Assembly: GCA_040880405.1 (NCBI GenBank)
Contig: JBBDIM010000104.1
Coordinates: 1-64,000, forward strand
DNA from: JBBDIM01 sp040880405
GTDB taxonomy: Bacteria > Planctomycetota > Planctomycetia > Pirellulales > Pirellulaceae
DNA: 64,000 bases
Direction: 5' to 3'
Shown here piece by piece: positions 53,320 to 61,234 of the stretch. Numbering within the stretch: the stretch's first letter is position 1; every line of letters starts with the position of its first letter. Under the pieces are notes generated by a model, which saw only the letters and a list, made by a program, of their open reading frames with translations, did no database searches and was not told the DNA's origin. Made by a program: the position numbers and the translations under genes.

Positions 53320-54123
53320 ATGACTTCGCGGATCGATTCCCCTCGCGACCTTTTCCAGACCATCGTCTCGCGGACGATCGGCATGTTAGAAACCTCGCTG
53401 TTGCAGCGCGGCTGCGAGACGGACCCGCTCGATTTGATGGATCAACTTCGCGAGTTTCAATCGCACCTCACGGATACGTCTCCCCAAAAGGGGCAGCGCG
53501 CGTGTCAGGCCGGATGCGCGGCGTGCTGTTTTACAGTAGCGGTCGACATTACGCCGATCGAGGCGATCGCCGTGGCGGACTATCTCAAGAGTTATCTCCC
53601 TGGCCAACGTCGCGAGGCAATTCGCCAGCGGCTTGAGCATGTGGTTGCTCGACGGCGAAAAATGACCGCCGAAGAACGTCAGCGGATACCCCTTGCTTGT
53701 GGCTTATTGAGCATGGATGGGATGTGCCAGGCGTATGCCGCAAGGCCGCTGATTTGTTCCGGGGTTTTCTCGCTCGATCGAGAAGCGTGTGACGAGGCGG
53801 CGGAATTGGTCCAGATTGGTGATATCGGAGGCCAAGTCCCATTGGATCAGCCTGCCCGCACCGCGACGGCGGGAATTTCCGGCGGACTGCAGCGGTATCT
53901 CGTAGAGCATGGGCTCGACGGCAACTTGTACGAGTTGAATTCGGCGGTTCTCGTGGCGCTGGAGGATATCGACCCATTGCCTCGCTACTTGGCGGGCGAG
54001 GATCTTTTCCGCGACGCGATTTGCACTGATCCGCATTCCGCTCCACGTCGGGCGACTTCGGCAAAGAAGTTGCATCGCCGAAAGGGCCACCGGGAAAAGA
54101 GTGCGGCGAACCAGCGAGCTTGA
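53320..54123 (+). CDS. YkgJ-family cysteine cluster protein
   Basis: A 267-residue protein with the Fe-S/zinc-type Cys cluster of the YkgJ (CxxCxxCC) family: 'RACQAGCAACCFTVAVDITPIEAIAVADYL' and then 'IPLACGLLSMDGMCQAYAARPLICSG'. The latter corresponds to the family's 'CPFLxDGxCxIYxxRPxxCR' motif. Function in the cell is unknown; metal binding is nearly certain. The ATG at 53320 is more plausible than a GTG at 53269. It has a lysine/arginine-rich C-terminal tail. It lies 247 bases upstream of murB and in the same direction. Confidence 0.88.
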   Translation: MTSRIDSPRDLFQTIVSRTIGMLETSLLQRGCETDPLDLMDQLREFQSHLTDTSPQKGQRACQAGCAACCFTVAVDITPIEAIAVADYLKSYLPGQRREAIRQRLEHVVARRRKMTAEERQRIPLACGLLSMDGMCQAYAARPLICSGVFSLDREACDEAAELVQIGDIGGQVPLDQPARTATAGISGGLQRYLVEHGLDGNLYELNSAVLVALEDIDPLPRYLAGEDLFRDAICTDPHSAPRRATSAKKLHRRKGHREKSAANQRA

Positions 54124-54370
54124 TGGGGGTCACGGGCTGGTCATCTTGCCAGGTCGGCCTATTCGCCCCAAAATCCGATTCCTTCCTCGGTTTATGGAGG
54201 TGGACTCCGGGCATCGTTCCGCTGTCTCGTCCCTGCCGTTATGATGAAGCAGAGCGTAGAAGGTGATCGATTTTGGTCGATCTCTTCTAGAAAGCATGAA
54301 CCCTAATCGGGACCGGTTCGTCCACAGACGTGGGTAGTGCCTGTCTCGCCGACTTTTGGAAAATCGTGGT

Positions 54371-55249
54371 ATGGATCTGATCAAAGGTTTTGAGCATTTT
54401 GTCCGCGATAGCGAACCGCTGGCCCCCTATTCCTGGCTACGGATTGGGGGGATTGCTGAATATTTCGCCGAACCGACCTCGGTCGAGGAGCTGGTCGCGC
54501 TGGTCCGCCGTTGCCACGAGTCGGAAGTGCCGGTCCGGCTGCTCGGTGGGGGTTCCAATCTTTTAATCAGCGATGCCGGCGTCCCTGGGATGGTCATTCG
54601 GCTTAGCCACCCTGATTTCTCCGCGATCTCCATGGATGGCAATCGAGTGACCGCTGGTGGCGGTGCCCGACTGGCGCATGTCATTTCGACGGCAGTCGGC
54701 CAAGGGCTGGCCGGGCTGGAATCATTGGTTGGTATTCCGGGAACGGTCGGTGGCGCGGTCCACGGAAACACCGGCTGCGCCGGCGGTGATATCGGCCAGT
54801 GGATCGTCTCTGCCGAGGTGTTGACGCATACCGGCGAGCGCCATACCCGCTCCGGTGCCGACCTCCAGTTCGCCTATCGGCAAAGCAGCTTGGATGAGTT
54901 GGCGATCCTCAGCGCTCAGTTCCAACTGGAATCGGCCGATCCGGAGGAATTGACTCGGCGGATGCAAAAGGCGTGGATCATCAAAAAGTCTCACCAACCG
55001 GCCGGTGAGGGGCGGATTGGTTACATCTTCAGCGATGTTCCCGGGGCCTCAGCCGACCAACTGATCGAGCAGTCTGGTCTGAAAGGGACGAGTGTCGGTG
55101 GCGCGGAGGTTTGTGCGGAGCACGCCAATTTCATTATCGCGGGAGACGACACCACCGCGGACGATGTCTTGCGGCTGATCGACTTGGTCCAGGGCCGGGT
55201 CCGCGAGGTCATGGGAGTCGACCTGCGTCGGCAAATCGAGGTGTGGTAA
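54371..55249 (+). CDS. murB: UDP-N-acetylenolpyruvoylglucosamine reductase
   Basis: The 292-residue flavoenzyme reduces UDP-GlcNAc-enolpyruvate to UDP-MurNAc in peptidoglycan synthesis. FAD-binding motifs are present: 'SWLRIGGIAEYFAEP', 'VRLLGGGSNLLISDAG', 'VTAGGGARLAHVI', 'GLAGLESLVGIPGTVGGAVHGNTGC'; then 'FAYRQSSL' and 'GGAEVCAEHANFII'. In type II MurB the proton-donor Ser or Cys sits in 'aG(S/C)xFKNP'; here that segment reads IGYIFSDVPG, with Tyr218 at the Ser/Cys position. The ATG at 54371 was preferred to an upstream TTG. It is followed by a REPIN-like element and an FtsQ-like gene. Confidence 0.93.
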   Translation: MDLIKGFEHFVRDSEPLAPYSWLRIGGIAEYFAEPTSVEELVALVRRCHESEVPVRLLGGGSNLLISDAGVPGMVIRLSHPDFSAISMDGNRVTAGGGARLAHVISTAVGQGLAGLESLVGIPGTVGGAVHGNTGCAGGDIGQWIVSAEVLTHTGERHTRSGADLQFAYRQSSLDELAILSAQFQLESADPEELTRRMQKAWIIKKSHQPAGEGRIGYIFSDVPGASADQLIEQSGLKGTSVGGAEVCAEHANFIIAGDDTTADDVLRLIDLVQGRVREVMGVDLRRQIEVW

Positions 55250-55278
55250 ACGCTATCGTGCTTACCTCTTATTTGCCT

Positions 55279-55544
55279 GGGTGCCATGCCCACGCCCTCC
55301 AACGTGGGCATGAGAAGTGAGAGGTGATCTTGTCTCTTCCGGGAAGTCCGGACGCCCTAATGAGTTCCACCGGACGATATTGCCGACGCAACAGAAGCAG
55401 CTTTTCCGGCGAGAGAAAGTTACCAAGGTGGTCAATGACCGTGGGTTCGAGGTCGGCCGATTCGGTAGTTGTTAACTAAGAGTTGCCGGTGGAAAACGGG
55501 CCCGCCAAAACATGCCCACGTTGGAGGGCGTGGGCATGGCACCC
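55279..55544. repeat. GGGTGCCATGCCCACG element D (266 bp)
   Basis: Complete element with exact inverted hairpin ends and an interior that aligns along its length with element A (29402-29676), e.g. GAGTTGCCGGTGGAAAACGG, GCCAAAACATGCCCACG. It sits between murB and the FtsQ-like gene, in what is otherwise a co-directional cell-wall gene cluster. Confidence 0.88.
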
Positions 55545-55659
55545 GATGAACGATCCGGTGTGTTGCACCGGTAAACTCTGATTGAACGGACCGCTAGCAG
55601 GTGCCGGAAACATTGATTTTCCGACCCTCCGCCCGACGGTATCAAGTTTGCCGCAGCGG

Positions 55660-56685
55660 ATGCCGATTCTGAGATTACGGAAAGATGAAATCCCCTTGGG
55701 ATGGCAAAATTTCCATCTAGCGGCGGACTACCGATCTTCAGTAAAAGTTCGGGCATCGGTTTACAACGGAATTTCACCCGCGATAGGTTCAGCGTTGACT
55801 CGGGCAAATCCATCGACCCCAACCAATCGAATCGGGCTTCAATCCCCTGTGGGGCGGCAACTGTGGCTCTGCGTGGCCGTGGTGGCGGGGTTCTGTATTG
55901 GCTCGGTTGCCCTCTGGAACCGGCATAGCGAACGCGTTGCTGATAACGATAACTTTTTACTCTCGGCCGCCGAGATCCGCATCACGCAGCAACCGGCGTG
56001 GATCCACTCCGATGTGCGGGCCGAGTCGATCGCCTATGGCGGCCTGGACGAGGCGATCGATATCCGTGATCGTCGCTTAACCGAACGCGTTGCCACCGCC
56101 TTCGCGGCCCATCCTTGGATTCGCCAGGTTCACCGCGTTGCCAAGCAGTACCCGGCCAAGGTGGTGGTGCAGGTTGAATACCGCGAACCGGTGGCGATGG
56201 TTGAGGTCATCTACGACGGCGCACGCAGTTTGCAGCCAGTCGATGCCGAGGGAATCGTTCTGCCAACGGAAGACTTCGCCGCGTCGCAGGTACTTAAGTA
56301 TCCGCGCGTCAACGTAGGCTTGCAAATGACCTCATCGGACGCCGGTCAAAAATGGGGTGACGCCCGGGTCACCGAGGCGGCGGAGATCGCTAGCTTGCTC
56401 GGAGCGCACTGGGAAGAATTGAAGTTGGCTCGAATTGCTTTGAGTGATCCAAGCGACTCAGCGGAGCCCGCCTTTGTCCTGGAAACGATCGCTGGTGATC
56501 GGATCATTTGGGGAAGCGCCCCGGGGAGGGAACTTCCGCAGGAAACCTTGGCCGCTCAGAAGGTGGCCGTGATCCTGGATCTCGCGACGGAAAGCGCGAT
56601 CACCCAAAACCAGCCGGACAGCCAACTCGACCTGCGAACCGCCGGGCGCAACATCACCGCCGCCACGATGTCTACGCGACGCTAA
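55660..56685 (+). CDS. FtsQ/DivIB-like cell division protein
   Basis: The 341-residue protein has a cytoplasmic N-terminus, one membrane helix (WLCVAVVAGFCIGSVALW, ~residues 68-85) and an extracytoplasmic POTRA-like plus FtsQ-type beta domain: 'LTERVATAFAAHPWIRQVHRVAKQYPAKVVVQVEYREPVAMVEV', 'LQPVDAEGIVLP' and 'YPRVNV'. This is the pattern of FtsQ/DivIB ('hPWVxxaxVxrxxPxxlxVxvxExxPvA... lvdxxGxvf'). The start is uncertain; the ATG at 55660 has only a weak ribosome-binding site. Position after murB supports an FtsQ role in the divisome, notable because planctomycetes lack FtsZ. The last ~25 residues are polar and probably disordered. Confidence 0.75.
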   Translation: MPILRLRKDEIPLGWQNFHLAADYRSSVKVRASVYNGISPAIGSALTRANPSTPTNRIGLQSPVGRQLWLCVAVVAGFCIGSVALWNRHSERVADNDNFLLSAAEIRITQQPAWIHSDVRAESIAYGGLDEAIDIRDRRLTERVATAFAAHPWIRQVHRVAKQYPAKVVVQVEYREPVAMVEVIYDGARSLQPVDAEGIVLPTEDFAASQVLKYPRVNVGLQMTSSDAGQKWGDARVTEAAEIASLLGAHWEELKLARIALSDPSDSAEPAFVLETIAGDRIIWGSAPGRELPQETLAAQKVAVILDLATESAITQNQPDSQLDLRTAGRNITAATMSTRR

Positions 56686-56707
56686 ACCACGAAACCACAG
56701 ATCCAGG

Positions 56708-56911
56708 CTAGGCCGCCGGGGCGGACTCTTGCGGTGGTTGCGACTCGGACTGATTTCGCTCGCCAGATAGTAATTCGCCCCGCATAATGCGGACTTCTCG
56801 CGGGGCCTCGACCCCGACACTGATCGACTGTCCGTTCACTTTAAGAACGGTCAGCGTGACTCCATCGCCAATTTGGATCTGCTCTCCGACTTTTCGACTC
56901 AAAACCAACAT
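56708..56911 (-). CDS. csrA: Carbon storage regulator CsrA
   Basis: A 67-residue RNA-binding protein: 'MLVLSRKVGEQIQIGDGVTLTVLKVNGQSISVGVEAPREVRIMRGELL' is the full CsrA/RsmA domain. The two RNA-contacting regions (LVLSRK at the start and VRIMRGEL near residue 45) are intact. The dimer binds GGA motifs near mRNA start sites and controls translation. The last ~18 residues are a Gln/Pro/Ala-rich tail outside the domain. The ATG at 56911 starts the domain and has AAGGA upstream. It converges on the FtsQ-like gene with 22 bases between. Confidence 0.96.
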   Translation of the reverse strand: MLVLSRKVGEQIQIGDGVTLTVLKVNGQSISVGVEAPREVRIMRGELLSGERNQSESQPPQESAPAA

Positions 56912-57108
56912 TGCATCCTTGCCTCCACGGGAAAATCGGGCCAATCACGACAGTGGACGACCCTTGCCTTCTGTAATATAGCGAGTGATGAACCTATGTA
57001 CACACCCGGCCTGGAAATTTGCCCCAAAATTATCCGGATCGCCGTCGTGTGGAAATAAGGGCTTTAGGTGGGATTGGGGGTGGGGCAAGATTGAGCGCGG
57101 GAGGTGAT

Positions 57109-59364
57109 CTATCGCGATCGGGCGGACCAGCGTCGCTCGACCTGATCGGCAAGCTGTGCGAGCTCCGCGGGAAGACGCTCTAAATCTGCCTGCGTCGTGG
57201 GGGAATCGAGGACCAGATCGTCCCTGTCCACATCGGCAAGAGTAGCCTGAGCTGGACCAGCCTCAAAATTTGCGACCATTCCCTTGAGGCGGTGGGCATA
57301 GAATACCACCTGGTCTCGATCGTTATCGGCCGCGGCTCGCGTTAACTCTGCGAGCAGTTCGCTCCATTGGTCGAGGTAGATCCGGGCCAGTTTCTCTTGC
57401 AGGGCAGGGGGATACTCGGCGATGGAGTCGGACGATTCGACCGCGGCGGTTGCTTGCTTCGTCGTAGATTGCCCCACTTGGGGTGACGCTTGGCGAAAGT
57501 TGGTCTCCAAGCCTCTGGATAGGGACGCCAAGGAGAGTGGCTTGGTGAGGAACCCATCGAATCCGGCCGCTTCACATGCTTCACGGTGTCCGGCGGTCGC
57601 ATGGGCTGTCACCGCGATCAAAACCGGGCACCCCTGGGGTGCGGCCTCGTAGCGCTCTCGCCAACGGCGGGCCAGTTCCAACCCACGGGCGTCGGGCAAT
57701 TCTAAATCCAGCAGGACACAGTCTGGGTGCCAATGGGTGAGTGTTTCCTCAGCTTCCGCCGCGGTGAATACGTTCCGCCCGCGGAGTCCCAGTTCCGCCA
57801 GCATGGCGTCCATCACGACCTGATTCGCGGCGGTATCCTCGACGACCAAGATGCGAAGATCCGCGGGAAACTCAGGCAAGTGCGTCGCATCGCTGGGTCG
57901 GGTATCCAGGAACGCGTGCTTCCCCGGTTCGGTCTTTGAAAGGGTCAGCCGCATGACGAATGTGGTCCCTTCTGGGCTGGTTTGTCCCAACTCCAAGCTT
58001 CCCCCCATGGCCTGGGTAATCGCCCGAGCGATGCTCAGCCCGAGTCCCACCCCTTCGGTCGACCGTTTTTGACTCGGGCGATCCGCCTGACGGAACGGAT
58101 TGAAAATCGACTGGCAAGCTTCCAGCGGAATCCCTGGTCCGGTGTCGCGGATCAGTACACGAAAGGAAAGCGTCGAAAGACTCCGGTCAAAGACTTCGCC
58201 GCGAACGGTAACGTTTCCCCGTTCTGTGAATTTCAAAGCATTTTGCACCAGGTTAACCAGCACCTGCCGAAAGCGATCCTCATCGACCATCACCCCCTGG
58301 TCCATTTCACCAGGGAGCTCAACCTTTAACCGCAAGCCTCTTCGTTCCGCTTCGCGCGAGAACAGCTCGCAGGCCCGGCGAATCAAGTGGGCCAGGTTGG
58401 CCGGCTGGGGATTGAGCGGAAGGGTTGGCTCGATTTCCAACTTGGACATATCAAGCAAATCGTTCAGCAGCCGCATCAGCGACCGGGCCGAGTCGTGAAT
58501 CGTCTCGACCAAGGGTGCCCGGCCGGGTGGAAGTTTCGCTCGGCGGAGGACTTCGCTCAGCCCGAGGATCGCGTTCATCGGGGTTCGTAGCTCGTGGCTC
58601 ATCTTGGCCAGGAAGTTAGTTTTCTCGCGGTTGGCATGTTCCGCCACCTCTTTGGCGCGGGCCAGGTCCTCGCTTGTCTCGGCGAGTTGCCGCATGATGT
58701 TCCGCAACCGGGTGACGGCTGGCCGGAAGACGAGCGTGCCCTCCAAGAGCAGCACGGCCAAGGTGATGAATAGCAGGGTGAGCTCGATCGTCTTGAGCCG
58801 GCTCACCCGCTGGTACGCCTCGCGGTCGTATTGGTCGACAATCTGGTCCATCCCGGCCAAAAAGGCGTCCTGGTGGAGGAGAAGCCGCTGGAAATCGTCT
58901 TCGGGGACATCCAGCGGGACTTCGGGATCGTGGGACAAGAAGGTCTTGGCCAGCTCGCAAATCGCCTGAAAATGAGGATCAACCTGGGCGAATAATTCCT
59001 CCACTCGTGGGCTGTTTCGACCCGGCAGGCCGCTTGGCGCGTCCCCTTGTTGCAAGGCGAGATGGGCCCGTTGCCAGGCCGTGAGTGATTGCGAGAGGTC
59101 TGCCTGTTGTTCGATCCGCTGCTCGGCCGTATCGGCCTTTTGCAACAGGAGCGACTGCATGGTCAATCGCTGGCTGAGCATCCGCTGCCGCCCGGCGAGG
59201 TTGACGACCCGGGAATCGCTCAATTGCCGGACCAAACTCCACTGCACCAGGATTTGCCCGGCGATGCTCAACAGGGCGACGGCCGAGAGGGCCAACACGT
59301 ACAGGAGAGTCAGCCGCTTGGTGGACGAGACGAATCGACGTGGGCTCTCAGGCGGTACCGCCAT
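57109..59364 (-). CDS. Hybrid sensor histidine kinase with REC and HPt domains
   Basis: The 751-residue membrane kinase has two membrane helices (17-42 and 192-215) enclosing a PilJ/NarX-type sensor ('VVNLAGRQRMLSQRLTMQSLLLQKA'), then a coiled linker, HisKA with the phospho-acceptor His257 (KMSHELRTPMNAILGLSEVL), HATPase_c (N box 'QVLVNLVQNALKFT', G1 'IRDTGPGIP', G2 'GVGLGLSIA'), a receiver domain with Asp553 (CVLLDLELPDARG) and conserved 'FLTKPL' lysine, and an HPt domain with His691 (FYAHRLKGMVANF). This is a full His-Asp-His relay whose last Asp is probably in the regulator encoded 34 bases upstream in the same operon. The signal is unknown. Confidence 0.95.
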   Translation of the reverse strand: MAVPPESPRRFVSSTKRLTLLYVLALSAVALLSIAGQILVQWSLVRQLSDSRVVNLAGRQRMLSQRLTMQSLLLQKADTAEQRIEQQADLSQSLTAWQRAHLALQQGDAPSGLPGRNSPRVEELFAQVDPHFQAICELAKTFLSHDPEVPLDVPEDDFQRLLLHQDAFLAGMDQIVDQYDREAYQRVSRLKTIELTLLFITLAVLLLEGTLVFRPAVTRLRNIMRQLAETSEDLARAKEVAEHANREKTNFLAKMSHELRTPMNAILGLSEVLRRAKLPPGRAPLVETIHDSARSLMRLLNDLLDMSKLEIEPTLPLNPQPANLAHLIRRACELFSREAERRGLRLKVELPGEMDQGVMVDEDRFRQVLVNLVQNALKFTERGNVTVRGEVFDRSLSTLSFRVLIRDTGPGIPLEACQSIFNPFRQADRPSQKRSTEGVGLGLSIARAITQAMGGSLELGQTSPEGTTFVMRLTLSKTEPGKHAFLDTRPSDATHLPEFPADLRILVVEDTAANQVVMDAMLAELGLRGRNVFTAAEAEETLTHWHPDCVLLDLELPDARGLELARRWRERYEAAPQGCPVLIAVTAHATAGHREACEAAGFDGFLTKPLSLASLSRGLETNFRQASPQVGQSTTKQATAAVESSDSIAEYPPALQEKLARIYLDQWSELLAELTRAAADNDRDQVVFYAHRLKGMVANFEAGPAQATLADVDRDDLVLDSPTTQADLERLPAELAQLADQVERRWSARSR

Positions 59365-59397
59365 CGGTTCACAGGGGTGGTTAGTTACAACGGCGGA

Positions 59398-60876
59398 TCA
59401 GACCGGGGCCAAAAACTCGTCGATGACCAGTCCCAGGTAGTTGATCTTCTTCCGCAGGCTGGTTCGAGTAATCCCTAACATACGCGCCGCCTTGGCCTGA
59501 TTGCCACCCGTCTTTTGTAGTAGCAGCGACAGGACATGCCGTTCCATCTCGATTACCGACTCGGTGTAAATATCGTTCGAGCTAGCCGCGTAACGTTGCC
59601 TCAGGAATTCCTCCCAATACTCTCGCCGCATCTGCTCTTCTGATTTGGATTGCACGCGTTCCCTGGAGGCGTCGCGGAGGGCCGCTCTGAGGAAATCTCC
59701 GGCGATGACCGTTCCATGCGATTCAATCAAGGCCCGCCGCAACACGCTACAAAGTTCCGCCACATTGCCGGGCCAGAGATACTCCGACAGCAACCGCAAA
59801 GCCTCGGGCGAGGTCCGCACAACGCCCGATTGGGCGATTCGCTCGATATGGCAGAACTGGCTCACAAAGTGGTCGACCAGTTTCGGTAAATCCGCTTCAC
59901 GCTCGCGCAGCGGCGGCAACTTGATGGTGAACGAACTGAGCAGATAGTAAAGATCCTGCCGGATCACGCCATCAGAGGACAGCGTCTCCGTGTTTTGGCT
60001 GGAGGTGAATAGCAGGGTGACATCACTCGGGATTTGCTCGATTCCGCCGGTTCGCTCGAACCGTTTCTCATGGATCAGCCGGACCAGTTTGCTTTGCAGC
60101 GGCAGCGGGATGGCGGAGATTTCTTCCAGGAGGATCGTGCCACCCTGGCACTGCTCAATCTTACCAATTCGTTTTTCTCCCGCACCCGGGAAAGCATGCG
60201 ACTCATGCCCGAACAGTTCGCTTTCCAGCCAATGACCGGAAAAGTCACTACAACAGACCTTCAAGAACGGGCGTTCTCTGCGGCGTCCATGTTGGTAGAT
60301 CGCTCGGGCGACCAGCTTTTTGCCGGTGCCGACTTCCCCTTCGAGCAGGACCGGCACGTCATGGGCGGCGGCCCGGCCGATCGCCTTGTAGACATCCTGC
60401 ATCCGGGGGCAATCCCCTACGAGGGAATCGACGGTGGGATCTCCCTCGCCGTTTTGGGAAGGAAGCTGGACTGGCATCAGCATTAGCTGGCGACTTTCCA
60501 GGGCCTGTTTGGTTTTCTCTGAAATCTTATTGAGCTTGAGCGGTTTGGTCAGAAAGTCGAAGGCACCTCGCTTCATCGCCTCGATCGCCAACTCGCTGGA
60601 ATTCCGCGCGGTCACAAAGATGACCGGCAACCGACAATCGAATTTCCGGACTTCGGCCAAAATCCGCAGGCCATCGCTATCGGGCAGCAGGTGGTCGAGA
60701 AACAAAATATCGGGGCGATACTGGGAAAGTTGATACAGACCCTTCGCCCCGGTGGTGGCACCCTGGATGGAAATATCGGTCCCGCGGAGCGCTTCTTCCA
60801 CGATCATCGCGATACTGGGATCGTCGTCGATCACCAAGACACGCTTTCCACGCCGGGTCGCTCTGTCGCCTATCAA
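59398..60876 (-). CDS. NtrC-type response regulator with altered sigma-54 contact loop
   Basis: The 492-residue regulator has a receiver domain ('RVLVIDDDPSIAMIVEEAL', phospho-acceptor Asp in 'DILFLDHLLPDSDG', conserved Lys in 'DFLTKPLKLNKI'), a central AAA+ domain and a Fis-type helix-turn-helix ('GGNQAKAARMLGITRTSLRKKINYLGL'). In the AAA+ part Walker A (GEVGTGKKLVARAIY) is intact, but the GAFTGA loop that touches sigma-54 reads HAFPGA, Walker B 'LFLDEIGE' reads 'ILLEEISA', and 'WPGNVREL' reads 'WPGNVAEL'. It may act without sigma-54 or with different properties. The start is probably the TTG at 60876 (AGGGG upstream); the frame is open to 61047. Confidence 0.9.
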   Translation of the reverse strand: MIGDRATRRGKRVLVIDDDPSIAMIVEEALRGTDISIQGATTGAKGLYQLSQYRPDILFLDHLLPDSDGLRILAEVRKFDCRLPVIFVTARNSSELAIEAMKRGAFDFLTKPLKLNKISEKTKQALESRQLMLMPVQLPSQNGEGDPTVDSLVGDCPRMQDVYKAIGRAAAHDVPVLLEGEVGTGKKLVARAIYQHGRRRERPFLKVCCSDFSGHWLESELFGHESHAFPGAGEKRIGKIEQCQGGTILLEEISAIPLPLQSKLVRLIHEKRFERTGGIEQIPSDVTLLFTSSQNTETLSSDGVIRQDLYYLLSSFTIKLPPLREREADLPKLVDHFVSQFCHIERIAQSGVVRTSPEALRLLSEYLWPGNVAELCSVLRRALIESHGTVIAGDFLRAALRDASRERVQSKSEEQMRREYWEEFLRQRYAASSNDIYTESVIEMERHVLSLLLQKTGGNQAKAARMLGITRTSLRKKINYLGLVIDEFLAPV

Positions 60877-61234
60877 AATTGCCCCTGACCAATCGAAGCA
60901 AGGAGTGGAAACGAGTTTCAATGCTTGCGGAGATGGGAGAGCAAACCGCGTACCAGAGAGCAGGGCTGCCTGATAAACTCGCCCCGCGAGCTGGAAATTC
61001 ACCGGTTTTAGGAGATGTTGTCGCAGGATGGTGAAGAGAGTGTGCAATGGAGGTGCGCAATTTATAGGCAGCCTCCCCCCTTAACGGATGCTCACCGAGG
61101 GGGCTCGATTGACATTCGCTTGCCTTGTCAAAGCGACTAGGGTCTTTTACATTCGGAGATTCCCGTCATTTGCGAGCCATTGAGACTTGTGGGCGGGAAT
61201 CTCGCTCCCCGCTCCCTCGCAAAATTAGGCATTG
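60877..61234. other. Divergent intergenic region
   Basis: 358 bp between the leftward regulator operon and the rightward hydrolase gene. TTGACA occurs at 61109-61114 but with no good -10 box at proper spacing, so I do not call a promoter. Up to 170 bases could belong to an N-terminal extension of the regulator. Confidence 0.5.

Noticed and set aside
61109..61114. TTGACA as a sigma-70 -35 box for the OleB-like gene
   Set aside because: No acceptable -10 sequence lies 16-18 bases downstream.
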